Shown here: positions 23,286 through 33,948 of the stretch, in pieces
Layout of the letters: every line of letters begins with the position of its first letter
How positions within the stretch are numbered: position 1 is the stretch's first letter
DNA from: Cheiracanthium punctorium
Taxonomy: Eukaryota; Arthropoda; Arachnida; Araneae; Cheiracanthiidae
Direction of reading: 5' to 3'
Length of the DNA: 64,000 nt
Assembly (NCBI GenBank): GCA_038373885.1
Contig: JAWZYV010001829.1
Location: 124,001-188,000 of the forward strand
Made by a program: the position numbers and the translations under genes
The notes under the pieces: model-generated
What the model was told of the DNA's origin: nothing
What the model saw: the letters and a program-made list of their open reading frames with translations, nothing else
The model's database searches: none

Positions 23286-23577
23286 GCTCGAGCCCCCCCC
23301 CCCCCACAATATAGGCCTCCTTACCGGCTCGGATAGATGCCGGCTAGTAGTCGCCTAAATCTCGGTCGATAATGGGTATATAGTCGCCGGTCGATGAAAT
23401 CATGGGTAAATGATCGCAGGCGACGTCGCCGCGGCGGTACCGCCAATGGTTGGCCAAAAAAATGCGATGAGACATTTCGGTCACTTCCCGGCGTCGCAGT
23501 CGACGCCAGCTCGACGTCGTGATATGTGAAGTGCGGCGTTTGGCCAATGCTTGGCCTACGATATTTTGCTACTTGGG
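23286..23577 (-). repeat. GC-rich sub-terminal block ending in TTGCTACTTGGG
   Basis: A C-run (23293-23307) precedes a CpG-rich block (CGACGTCGCCGCGGCGGTAC, TGGCCAATGCTTGGCC) that ends at the inverted copy of the 12-mer from 9399. It is probably the other end of the element carrying the Mutator-like relic. The 67-codon minus frame here is a composition artefact. Confidence 0.4.
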
Positions 23578-24029
23578 TCTTTTGTGAGAGCGCTTAATAC
23601 CGCCCCTGTATCCTTCATTAAAAGTGACAAGCACAATCCTAACTTTATTTCATTCTATTTCCCTTCACATGAAAATCCGCCACCATGTAAACTTAACGTT
23701 CCTTTTTTTTTTTTTTTTTTTTTTTTTTTTGGAGGGTGGGGGCAGGGGGACATATATTGAAGTTAAAAGTAGAAAAGGGATGTTTCATTAAATTTTAAAC
23801 AAATATTAAATCAGTCAGACAAGTTGGAAGGAGGGATTTTCTTAATTTTTTTTTCGGGGGGAGATTGACCCCTCTTGCCCTTAGGAAGTAACGCCTATGC
23901 CCCCCGCCAAAAGCAAACGATGTTCGACCCACTCCACACCCACAGACAGATAAAACTTTAAAATCCGACCACCAACAAAGAAATGAAACACCAAAGATTC
24001 GAAAAAAAAACTTCAATTAAATGAAACAT

Positions 24030-24468
24030 CCTTTCAACTCTTTTCGGCTCCTTTCGACTCTGAGTCGATAGAAGATTCGAAAAACTAACGAATCTCAACG
24101 ATAGTATACAATCACCGAAACAGAGCGAAACACTGAATCAGTAAAGATTCGTTGCTGCACCAACTCAGTGACCAACTCACCCACACCCACTCATTTACTG
24201 TTTCAAATCATCGATCGACTCAGAGTCGTAAAGAGTCGAAAAGAGCCGAAAGGAGTCGTAAGGAGTCGAAAAGAGTTGAAAGAGTAAGGGAAAATCTCTG
24301 GGAACGGCAAAGGGAAAATAAGTTTTCCTTCCCTTCGCACTTGGAATGTATTTCCCCACAGTTGAGGGCTTGAGATTCGAATCAGTAGAGAGTGAGTGTA
24401 AAGACTGAGTCACTCAGTACCAAGATTCGAATCACTGATTCGACTCATCGAATCATTGGCCATCTCTA
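24030..24468. mobile_element. hAT element right terminus (pairs with 7966)
   Basis: It ends GGCCATCTCTA, followed by GTTATGAT (24469-24476), identical to the 8 bp before the left terminus. Sub-terminal GATTCGAATC repeats and many GAGTCG/CGACTC units (24030-24290) form inverted clusters of the kind bound by hAT transposases. The open frames here are by-products of these repeats. Confidence 0.8.
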
Positions 24469-24476
24469 GTTATGAT

Positions 24477-25750
24477 TATGTAGTCGTGTTCAAAATGGTG
24501 TTTGTCTGTGTTTATCTCCGTGCATACGCTCATAAGTGCTAGAGTAGTTTGCGTTGGAGTCAAACAGCGTGATTGACTTCAAAAGCAGACGCGAACATCT
24601 GCAGCGGAATTCCCCAGTGATGTTTAGAACGATAGACAATGTCTAGTGTATAACTACGGATGTATTTAAATAAATTTATGGTAAAACATTAAATTGACGA
24701 TTGTTTTAAGTATATTAACGAATTATTACTTAACAATGTTTTCTAAACAATAATGTATTAATCGAAAAAAAAACCTCTCTGCATCTGGCATTTTAATTAA
24801 TAGAGAATTTGAATTTTCTTAAGTCTGCGAGATCCTACAGCTGTATTTACATTGCACTAGAAAAAATGCATGCATTTTAAGCAACAGTAATGTATTTGCC
24901 CAAAACATATATTATTCATTTAATTTGACAAATAACTAATCGATAGGAAAATTCAGTTTGATGGAGTGCTAGACGGGTAATACCCGTACGCAGTTGCTAC
25001 ACGATTTCTTGATAGACCCTTTGTTCAGAACTACCGCTCCATAGCTAAACAATTTTAAGCTTTTTTCAGAAAACTTCACAGCACTATTTTTTTAATGACT
25101 TATTAAAAATCCAACGTAAAAGCGTGTTAGTTCGAGAGTTGTAAATAATCTTCCAGAAAAAGCATTAAAATTGGCAGTTTGCACGTTTATCGATGTTGTT
25201 CATGCGGATGCGGTATCATAGTATTTCAAACATTTCTTGCAATATTTAAAAATTTGAAACTTTAACAGAAGGAATTTAATATTATTTTCTTCAAACTGTC
25301 ACACATATTTAAAAATAAATAAAAATAAACTTTTAAAATAACATTTTGGAAGAGATAAATGCAATTCCCCATTTTGCTTTTAACAACCAAAATGAAAATG
25401 AAAGTGCAACGAAAGCGACATTTTATTTATATTTTACTAACCAGTTTCTAACCTATTAGCCTATATTTCTGACATATTTACGATTCGACGTATACTTTTT
25501 AATTTTATTACAGTTATTCTGAGAACTGACAACCGATTAAATAAAAGAAGTAAGGAAATATGATATCTAGTTTAACTTTCTCTCACAGTTACGTATGTAA
25601 GAGGAATTCAAAATTAATCAAAATTCATATAGACTCATAGCTTTTGCGGAATACACAACTGGCTATTAAACATTCGATTTCTATTTGTTTTTAACAGTTC
25701 ATCCCAAATCATGTCACATTCATCCCTTCGGATTGAACTGAATGGGGCAG
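24477..25750. other. AT-rich stretch, nothing recognised
   Basis: No open frame with a motif, RNA-like sequence or terminal repeat was seen. Confidence 0.5.
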
Positions 25751-25758
25751 TGTGTACA

Positions 25759-26000
25759 CCCTCTCAAAAAAGTATTCGAGGGTAAGTCAAATTGCCTATG
25801 TCGTTTTCACACCTAAAATACGGGTCCTTATAAAAAGTTATTAATGTAGTTTATAAAAAAAAACTTCTTAACGTTTTTTAAGTAATCTTGTTTTTCCCAA
25901 GACTGATAGACAGTATATAATAACAGAGAAAACATATATATAATAATAACAGAGTTAAAATAGGAAATGTAGCTTTTACTCGAAAAAATTTTTGAGAGGG
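25759..26000. mobile_element. MITE with CCCTCTCAAAAA ends and 8-bp target duplication
   Basis: It is 242 bp. The ends CCCTCTCAAAAA and TTTTTGAGAGGG are flanked by TGTGTACA (25751-25758, 26001-26008). The 8-bp duplication suits hAT-like or P-like mobilisation, but the terminus is not the usual hAT type. Confidence 0.85.
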
Positions 26001-26008
26001 TGTGTACA

Positions 26009-26636
26009 TGCATTAAAAAAAACGATTATTGTTATTATTTAAAATAATAATTTTTTTAAATAGCAGTAAGTGTATATGTAACTGATTGCTGAAATATACT
26101 TATGAGGAAATTTTAGAATTACACACGGCCGATATTGTTAACACAAGCATGAAAATTATCTTAATCGTCCCCAATCTGCCCCACATAAAACATTATTTTT
26201 ATACGTAATAATGGTTTATGCTTCTGTAACAAATATGTCAGTATTATAGTATTTTATAATAGAAACTATTAATCGTTTCATTTGGCGTTTTCTCCGAAAC
26301 ATAGTGTAAATACGGGTTAGTAGCCCTTAGAAAGACCCACACGGAAGGCACCCCTCCTCCTTGTGTTGTTCTTCTGACGTGGATTCATAAGCGGGTTTGA
26401 GGCCAAGAAGAGAATTCCGAAATACATTTTACACAAACAAACCTCAGCTTTAACACATTAAAGGCCATATTCGCCAAACACTTGACACTGGGATTAATCC
26501 AAACACGAATGTTAAAGCCATCGGTAAGATATCCTAACCATGACTTCAACACGCGTTTTGGATTAATACGCGCGTCAAGTGTGTGGTAAATAAAGCCATA
26601 AATTAAAGAAAAATATGGTAAATAATCTTTTTAATC
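26009..26636. other. mostly unannotated; one inverted repeat
   Basis: An imperfect inverted repeat at 26470-26590 pairs CACTTGAC and ATTAATCCAAA with TTTGGATTAAT and GTCAAGTG. It may be a small MITE. Nothing else is recognised. Confidence 0.4.
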
Positions 26637-26795
26637 AGCCGCTCACGTGATGTAGTGGTTTAAGGACTGTTCTATTACGCATTTGGTCAGGGTTCGAATC
26701 CCGGCTTGAGCATGGATGTTAACTTGTCAGTCCCTTCATAGGCGATAACGCTGCCCGCACATTGGGTGCTCCCATAATAAAATGACCAGTAATTT
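26637..26795 (+). repeat. tRNA-derived SINE, copy 1
   Basis: A tRNA-like head has an A-box-like GTAGTGGTTTAAGG and a perfect B box, GGTTCGAATCCC. The body then reads GGATGTTAACTTGTCAGTCC, CGATAACGCTGCCC and ACATTGGGTG. The same body follows the B box in the minus-strand copies at 30560-30700 and 50460-50600, which makes it a SINE rather than a tRNA gene. Confidence 0.7.
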
Positions 26796-27204
26796 CGGGC
26801 CTTAGTAGTGACAAAAATGCTTGATGAGCAAGTTCCCGTCCATTGAAAATAAATCTTTGGAATAATTTTACATTAATCGACAAGTCCGTATTTTCAAATG
26901 ATTTTTTTCGAATAAAAGTTAGTTTAACCTTTATTTCAGTAGTGCCTAGGACGATCATCGACTATTGGCAGACAGGAGAAATAGCATAGCCTTTTAATCC
27001 TTAACTATACGCTCAAATATATAAAATGAGCCATTTTCAGAGACCTTGGCATTGATCTCATAGATGAAATTTAATATCGTCAGTTTTTTAAAAATTTATG
27101 TATTACATTGTACTTTGTTTTTATTCAAGGAATAATGTTAATTAGAAGCTATGATTATGAAACCTTTCAGAATAAATCTGTTTTCTATTCTACTTTCTTT
27201 TTTT

Positions 27205-27206
27205 AT

Positions 27207-27230
<24 letters not shown>
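27205..27230. repeat. (TG)n microsatellite
   Basis: About twelve TG units. Confidence 0.9.
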
Positions 27231-27238
<8 letters not shown>

Positions 27239-27394
27239 ATACTGAGCATGTACTTGTTCTAAGATATTAAAAACGTGTTGTTAAACGTTAAAAGAAAATA
27301 CTCTGATCCCCTTTCTAATGATAATTGTATAAACACCTTTTACCGATGAACTGCAACCAATGTAATTGAAACGTCCGCCTCAGTTTAAGAATCC

Positions 27395-27570
27395 TGAAGA
27401 GGCCGATCACGGTTATTCAGTTTACGAACGCTAAGCAGAATTGCGGTTATTCGGTTTATCAACACCCAGAAAGCATTGAGTTTCAGCTACAGGCTGGGTT
27501 AGCTTCCTGAAAGTTGATAAACCGAATAACCGATTAACTCAATGCTTTCTGCCGTTTTCGGTTACCTGAC
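27395..27570. repeat. interlaced inverted repeats
   Basis: CGGTTATTCGGTTTATCAAC is repeated inverted as GTTGATAAACCGAATAACCG, and CAGAAAGCATTGAG as CTCAATGCTTTCTG. The two pairs overlap to form a roughly 110-bp fold-back, probably a MITE. Confidence 0.6.
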
Positions 27571-27784
27571 AAGATGTAAATGCTCTTCAACGACGAACTG
27601 CAGTATATAAGGTGAAACACCGGCATGGCAGCTGCTGCTCTTTCTTACTTTGTTATGTAACCCTTTTGTTTTGTTATAATTACGGTTTACGTTTTAGTTA
27701 ATGTTAATAAAATTGTTTTTGTTCAAACAAGTGTCATGTTAATCAAAAGATTATAGCTAGTCTAACAACAAGCAGCCAGACCAA

Positions 27785-28014
27785 AGCTAAATAATAATTA
27801 TAGTTTTATTTTCATGAGATCAAATTGTTTTAAACTTCTGTTAAGTGCTACAAATATTAGAAAATATCTTTAATTAAAGATAATTAAAGAATCATTTTCA
27901 TATAAAATAATTCATTATGATCTATTTCCATATCATATTACTTATATACTCATGTGTAAAAATCCCCATTAGCCGTAAAATTTAATTTCCGATGTTAAAT
28001 TATTAGAATGTTAT
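27785..28014 (+). repeat. MITE family A, copy 4 (partial)
   Basis: Internal family A sequence (AAATATTAGAAAATATCTT, TTCATTATGATCTATTTC, TTATTAGAATGTT). Both termini are missing. Confidence 0.55.
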
Positions 28015-28344
28015 GCATGAATACACCACCAGAAATGTTCAACAGCTCTTTGCCCATAAATTGAGATTAGATTCTACATTACTGAAAATAATTGCAGGAG
28101 CACATAATTTTAACGAAATTACGCAAATACCTACACCCATATGCAACATAAAGTATATCATCCATAATTTAAAGCCTAGCAGGAAACAGAAAAAGAAATA
28201 CATATGCAAATCAAAGCTCATGACGTCAAAACCAGAAAAAGAATATAAGGACAGAAATCGGAATGTTGCAGAAATGTGTTTCACTGCCTTAACTATGAAA
28301 TTCGATTCCTCAGTATTTTTTTCTTGAGAGAAGGTGACTTGAAA

Positions 28345-29112
28345 ATGTCTCAACAACGTGATTTACCGGAATCCACGGCAAGGAGTATTATAGGCAGGCT
28401 GGAATCCGGGGAAACTCAACGTAGTGTCGCGGACTCTGTTGGAGTCGCCAGAAGTGTCGTTGCAAGGCTGTGGAATCGATTCCAAGAAACAGGGAATGTT
28501 AGACGTCGACCAGGGCAAGGTCGGCTACGCGCCACTGCAACAACTGATGACGAGTATATACTGTGAATAGCTCGTCGAAACAGAACAGATAATGCTACTG
28601 ACAGTTTGGCAACAGTACGAAGGGTGTCCTGCCAAGCAGTACGTAATAGGCTTCATCAGGGAGGTCTCTAAGCACGTAGGCCAATAGTCTGCATTCTGTT
28701 GACCTCCCGCCACCGTGCGGCCCAAAGATGGCTGCTGAACATTGAGATTGGGAGCAACATGATTGGAGCCAAATTCTGTTTACAGACGAGTCCCGATTCA
28801 GTCTGGAGTGTGACACCCGACATGCTTTGGTATGGAGGGAAAGCGGCACTCGAAATAACCCCGCATTTGTTCGTGAAAGGTCACAATACAGACGAGCTGG
28901 TTAGATGGTATAGGGTAGAATCAGCATAGGGGGACGTACGGACCAGCATATCATTCGGAATGGTACTTGACGGCCCAAAGGTATGCAGACGAGATACTGA
29001 GACCTCATGCCATACCTTACGCTGCAGCCATTGGATATTCCTTTGTTTTCCAGAATGATAATGCCAGACCGCATACAGCTCGTCTTGTGGAGAACATGCT
29101 TGAAGCTGAAAT
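28345..29112 (+). pseudogene. Tc1-like transposase relic, 3' truncated
   Basis: It opens at ATG (28345) with MSQQRDLPESTAR, a homeodomain-like HTH (GETQRSVADSVGVARSVVAR), and then GRLRAT before a stop at 28564. The frame continues as ARRNRTDNATDS, QAVRNRLHQGGL and a stop, then LTSRHRAAQRW. After a frame change the DDE core appears as LFTDESRFSLE (first catalytic D) and, in another frame, VFQNDNARPHTARLVENMLEAE (second D). The sequence diverges right after LEAE, so the third catalytic residue (normally in a SPDLNPIE region) is absent. Transposases of this family move DNA into TA sites by cut-and-paste. At least three stops or frameshifts and a missing 3' third show that it is dead. Terminal repeats were not recognised. 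Confidence 0.9.
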
Positions 29113-30136
29113 TTCCCTCCACTCCAATATGTTTTTGAGTGACTGTACTTGAGTTAAAATCATTTTTATTATTTCTTTTTTTCAAACAAAATCATTAATT
29201 AAAGCCCAAGCAATTACTTTTATCATGTGGGATACATGGGGACAAGGAAGTTAGTACTTAATAAACAGGCTTACAATAACTGAATACATAATCTAATCCC
29301 GATTTCATAGGAAAATAAAGAAACATACCTTTATACATATAAATAAAATAAAAAATAAAGGAGAGTAGTATGAGGCAAGATATCCCTAACCCATATCCAA
29401 TGTTTTCTCTTTCACGTGGGGATTATTTTAAGCGGAGTAACTCACTTATTAAACGAGAGAAGCGGCAGTGAGATGGCATTAGAAACACAGTGGCTGTGTG
29501 ACCTGGTTTCCATTTGCGGGGACGCGTTACAACTTTGCCCCGTTCATTGGCTTCGGGGACTCACGTATATGCTGTTGTTGATAGTTTATTCCGATATTGT
29601 TTGCGGGTCATGAAGTGAAATGAAAAGCAGTAAAAGTAGTAACTGATCTTCGCCATTCTCTCTCCAGACCACTTTCACGACGAGGGTTAATGATGTGTGG
29701 AGGAAATGGAGAGATCCCGCACAATGCAATGCCACCAGGCACAGAAGAATCTGTTCTTGAATCTTTTTTTATTACCTCCCAGCGAAAATTATAATTTCTT
29801 TTAGTATTTAAAGCTGTGATTGAAATAATTTATAACGTTTGTAAAATATTACAATGAGTTCATCCGTAACTTCATTAAATACACTGGAGGTTATGCGCTT
29901 TATGCACGAGGAACTCCTCTAAAATATACTTTTAGTCAATCACAAATTTATAAATGTCGTGCATACGACTTTTTATATAGAAAAGTAGAAAGCCTACTTC
30001 AATTTATTTCAAGATAACACAATTTATTCCGAAACAGTGGGACTATTTTCCGATAAGGACACCTTCAACACATTATAAATGATTCAAATGAAACTTTGTA
30101 GTTATTACCTCATCATCTTGAGCTATACTTTTACAG
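29113..30136. other. no gene recognised
   Basis: AT-rich sequence after the Tc1 truncation point. Open frames here have no motifs. Confidence 0.5.
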
Positions 30137-30303
30137 TTTTAATTTAAATAGTGAAACTGTTAAAAATTTCTGGTAGACTATTAAAATATTTTATGCATGA
30201 GAAAATTCACTGCAAATTTAACATAGTTTTACTTTGAGGTGGAAAAAAAATTAAAAAGCAATGACGTCAAAATTTCAGTTGTTAGGCTTTCTATATCTAG
30301 AAG
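30137..30303 (+). repeat. MITE family A, copy 5 (fragment)
   Basis: AATTTCTGGTAGACT, then TTTTATGCATGAGAAAATTC, and the right end TTAGGCTTTCTATATCTAGA, followed by GGTGCTG (a mutated GGTGTT). The middle is deleted. It is followed by a short stretch resembling family D (CATGGCGACTTTATCATTC). Confidence 0.6.
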
Positions 30304-30559
30304 GTGCTGTCCATGGCGACTTTATCATTCTTCAGCGACTTGCGTATGCACACAATCGATAACCTTAATTCCTCTCTGTGACCTTTCTCGTTAAGGTTGA
30401 TATTAAAACAGTTTTCAATGTATTCTTACCCATAATCCTTTAAATCTTAGCATATCACTTAGTCACGTGAAATAGCTCACGTCGCCTAATTTCTAATGGG
30501 CAGACACTGCTGCCAAAAGCCTATGACACGGCTGAAAGTCCGAAGTACTAGACATTACG

Positions 30560-30700
30560 AGGGCACACAATGGGCAGCCACCGTTACTCCCTGTCAAGGA
30601 ACGGACAATTTAACAACCAAGTCCAAGCCGGGTATCGAACTCAGACCCAAGGTACGATAGATGGTGGTACTTTAGCCACTACTCCACCTGCGCAGCTCGT
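30560..30700 (-). repeat. tRNA-derived SINE, copy 2
   Basis: Reading minus: GCGCAGGTGGAGTAGTGGCT (A-box region), GAGTTCGATACCCGGCTTGG (B box), then TTGTTAAATTGTCCGTTCC, AGTAACGGTGGCTGCCCATT. It matches the plus-strand copy at 26637. Confidence 0.7.
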
Positions 30701-30714
30701 AAGTTTCAGTATTA

Positions 30715-31000
30715 CTCCATTAGAAGACCCACTGTGTGAACTGACCAAGTCGAACTGAATGAATTAACAAGTATTTTTTCTAAGGCAGTCAAAAAAGTGA
30801 CGTCAAAAATTAAAAATCAGTGAGGTTGACGAACTCAACCATGAAATGTAGCGCATATTCGAAATTCGTGCCATTCTAAACAGCGCCTAGCTATTATACA
30901 TTCGACATTTTTCACGGGATTAAAATTACTAATGAATTTCTTCTGGTGAACCATGGATGATTTGGGTATTTAAATTGGTATATCAGGGGATGGATTAAGG
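30715..31000 (+). repeat. interspersed repeat family E, copy 1
   Basis: Shared with 49740-50200: TGTGTGAACTGA, GGCAGTCAAAAA, GTGACGTCA, TGCTATTCTAA-like and ACCATGGA. Both copies sit next to the tRNA-derived SINE, so the two may be modules of one element. Confidence 0.55.
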
Positions 31001-31750
31001 TAGATAGTATTAGGTTAAGTAGTATTAGGTAGTATTAGTGGATTTCTTACAATAATATACATCAAATGTTACAATAAGCCGTGTTAATAAACATTTTGTG
31101 TATCTGTAATGAATTGAAAGAGTTATTTGTAACGTTCATCATCTTTCAACGAATGTCTTAAACCTGGCTGAATGAGAACTAATCCTAGAATAATACATCC
31201 GCGGCAGTTTTTCAATAAAAGGGACTACCAAAATTCTCACCCCCCCCCCCTTATTCATTTATTTTCTTTGTGCGATTATATAGAACTTATTTAAGCATTT
31301 GGGTTTTAAAAATGTTTTGCATGTAATAATTTGCATATTTTTACGATGTTTGCACGGTACCTATGATGATTACAAACTTTAAAGGGAGGTGGGACATGTT
31401 TACAAGCAGCCGATCACCGTCAAGAGAATTCTGCCATCATAGTCAAATCAGACGTAGTCAAAAATCCATTTTTCATAGTAACAGCCGCAATTAAAAAAAA
31501 AAAAAAATTGTATAGCAAAAGTTGCATGGGCAACAAACTGTACTTGGGGGCGACCAAAATAATTTCAGAGATTGCCCGAGGGGTAGCACAAAAAGAAAAC
31601 AAAACACAAGATTCTACCCTTGGTTACAGACATTGCGGATAAAAGTTATTTGTAAAAATATTTCATGTTAATGTACGAGCTATTTTGCTTCAATATTGTC
31701 ATTTCTAAAACTTTTTGTTTTGACTTCACCCTCTTTTTAATTAGTTTTTC
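31001..31750. other. no gene recognised
   Basis: Contains a C-run (31240-31250) and an A-run (31494-31507). Nothing else was identified. Confidence 0.45.
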
Positions 31751-31759
31751 TTTCTACAG

Positions 31760-31858
31760 AAAAAAGAAGTCCTCCCATGTTAAGTGTGTCCTTTGTGACA
31801 CAGCTAGAGTGAAAGAACCTGAAAGCAAATATCATAGGTTTCCGAAAGACCCAATAAT
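31760..31858 (+). CDS. candidate THAP zinc-finger exon (partial)
   Basis: A 99-bp exon is bounded by an acceptor (TTTCTTTCTACAG) and a strong donor (AATAAT|GTAAGTG). It reads SSHVKCVLCDTARVKEPE, then SKYHRFPKDPIM. The CxxC followed by YHRFPKDP matches the start of the THAP domain, a C2CH DNA-binding zinc finger found in THAP proteins and P-element transposases. The later C, H and AVPTIF-type parts would be in the next exon, which I did not find. There is no upstream ATG exon either. It could belong to a domesticated or relic transposase or to a host THAP gene. Confidence 0.5.
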
Positions 31859-31949
31859 GTAAGTGTTAATTTTAGTAAGAGTATACCACGTGTTACTCAT
31901 CTTGTAATAAAGCTATCAACAAATTCTTTATGTATGGTAATGTACAATG

Positions 31950-32066
31950 TAGGGATGCACCGAATATTCGGTATACTGGCAGTATACCTATTCGACAGTA
32001 TACCGTGACGGTTCGACCAAATACTTAAATATTCGACAACCGAATAGTAAACAAATTTAAGTATTC
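31950..32066. repeat. hAT-like MITE fragment (GGGATGCACCGAATATTCGG)
   Basis: The start TAGGGATGCACCGAATATT and repeated TATTCG/CGAATA motifs resemble hAT MITE ends. The second terminus is not clear. Confidence 0.4.
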
Positions 32067-32408
32067 CCCAATTAGTAAACAAATACATATTTTTTACATC
32101 AAGAATGAAAGATATAGTATAGTACCATAGTACTAAATTGATTCAAGTTGTTACTAATATCACATGTGAATAAGCGTTAGAAACTCGTATAAAGTCCTCC
32201 TACCAATGCACCCCCATTTACTAACTGATTTAAATTTGAAACAGTAACCAGGAAAAAAAAACTCATAACATTAAGGTAATTAACTCCTAAAGTAATCAAT
32301 ATGCTTATTCTTGATGAATGAGAATTCATTTGTGGTGAATAGTCACTGTTATGCCATAAAAGTGTCATTTGTTACTTCGATCATGTGATCTGTCTCAACT
32401 GTATTTTT

Positions 32409-32541
32409 ACTTTCCGAACATGTACCATGTAAGGAAAGTATTGTAATCATGAAAAAATTCGACTTCGAGATTTTGGTGTTTTTAGACGTTTTGAGGGCTT
32501 CTGAATCCATTTATGCTATTTTTACGAGATGTATGTATGTA

Positions 32542-32572
<31 letters not shown>

Positions 32573-33432
32573 TTGTGTGTATGTGAGTGAACACGATAGC
32601 ACCTGAACGGAGCATTCGATTGAGCTCAAATTGGATATATATGTCATAAACTACCGTCGCAAGACGGTATTGATTTTGGTGTGTATACGACTTATAGTTT
32701 TTCTACAGGGCTACGACAAAGATTTCTCTTACATTATGGCCTATGGGGGGAAAATTCTTGAGAGTGCGCTAGCGTTTAAACGGCATATTCGATTGAGCTC
32801 AAATTGGGTATATATGTTATAAACCGCTATCTTAAGACCGATATTAATTTGGATGTGTATAGGACTTATAGTTCTTCTACAGGGCTATGACAAAGATTTC
32901 TTTTACATTCTGGCCTATGGGGGGAAATTCTTGAAAGTGCGCTAGTGTTTAAACGGTACCTTCGATTAAGCTGAAGTTGAGTATATATGTTATAAATCAC
33001 CATCTTAAGACCGGTATTAATAAACCAAACCATTAATAATTTCATATGTCCGGCATTTCTCTTGGCAAAAAAATTGCTCGTCTTGGCGGACTGCTGGGAT
33101 AATACGCAAGTACCCTAAAATTTATCACTAACAGTCTGTTATTACTTTTTTTTTTCTCTACCAAGTCTAAGCAAATTTTGGGTGCACTCAGGGGCGTAGC
33201 CAAGGGGGGGTTTTAGTTGTGTATAAGAATTATAGTTTTTCTACAAGGCTACAACAAAAATTTCTTTTATATTATGGAATAATGGTATATGTTGAGAAAT
33301 TCTTGAAAGTGTGCAAGCGTTTAAACGGTGCATTCGATTGAGTTTCAATTTGGTATGTATGTTTGAATTATTCATCGATTCAAATTTATTTAAATGCTTG
33401 GTAATGATCTTAATCCTAAGTGTTCGGAAAGT
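32409..33432. mobile_element. inverted-ended element containing a 173-bp tandem array
   Basis: The ends are ACTTTCCGAACAT and, inverted, TGTTCGGAAAGT. Internally a (TG)n tract (32540-32580) precedes units of 173 bp starting at TTCGATTGAGCTCAAAT (phase points 32615, 32788, 32961), each with GGCTAYGACAAAGATTTC and TTTAAACGG. The third unit is interrupted at about 33024-33214 by a copied block and then resumes. No protein is encoded. Confidence 0.7.
33028..33214 (+). repeat. inserted block, near-identical to 33617-33806
   Basis: A block of about 187 bp (CATTAATAATTTCATATGTC through GGGGCGTAGCCAAGGGG) differs from 33617-33806 by essentially one missing C. It carries the first 25 or so bases of the hAT MITE that is complete at 33779, so it was copied from there after that MITE inserted. 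Confidence 0.9.
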
Positions 33433-33616
33433 CGAGTGGAGTCACTCCAGATTTTTTATATTTAAATTCTAGATTTCCCTAGAAAAACAATTTTATGGAA
33501 ATTTACCTTCCATGGCCAACTTAAAATTGGTACTTACATATTATCCCGGTGGTCATTCTAGCCAAACTATTTTTCCGTCAAATGAGTTGCCAAACTGTTG
33601 CCCCAATCGTATTCAA

Positions 33617-33806
33617 AACCATTAATAATTTCATATGTCCGGCATTTCTCTTGGCAAAAAAATTGCTCGTCTTGGCGGACTGCTGGGATAATACGCAAGT
33701 ACCCTAAAATTTATCACTAACAGTCTGTTATTACTTTTTTTTTTCTCTACCAAGTCTAAGCAAATTTTGGGTGCCACTCAGGGGCGTAGCCAAGGGGGGG
33801 TTTTAG
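33617..33806 (+). repeat. source copy of the duplicated block
   Basis: This is the probable donor of 33028-33214, because here the hAT MITE and its target duplication are intact. Confidence 0.85.
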
Positions 33807-33948
33807 GGGGGTCATAACCCCCCATGAGAAATTTTTTGCCATACAAAATGTATATTCTTCACTACATTATCACACACACGTATACATATATATGAGTTGT
33901 AGTAGTCGTAACCCCCTCCCCCCATGAAAATTTCTGGCTACGCCCCTG
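33779..33948. mobile_element. hAT MITE (family C), perfect 8-bp target duplication
   Basis: It is 170 bp with ends CAGGGGCGTAGCCA and TGGCTACGCCCCTG, flanked by GTGCCACT (33771-33778, 33949-33956). It is the sister of 8821-8988. Confidence 0.95.

Noticed and set aside
23293..23307. CRISPR, prophage or bacterial operon signals anywhere in the window
   Set aside because: There are no direct-repeat/spacer arrays, no dense operon-like genes and no ribosome-binding sites; exon/intron signals and TE types show a eukaryotic nuclear genome.
24152..24413. Basic, serine/arginine-rich frames on both strands
   Set aside because: They are produced by GAGTCG/CGACTC repeats at the hAT right terminus.
28039..28356. 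Minus- and plus-strand frames before the Tc1 relic
   Set aside because: They lie in MITE and flanking AT-rich DNA; only the frame from 28345 onward has transposase motifs.
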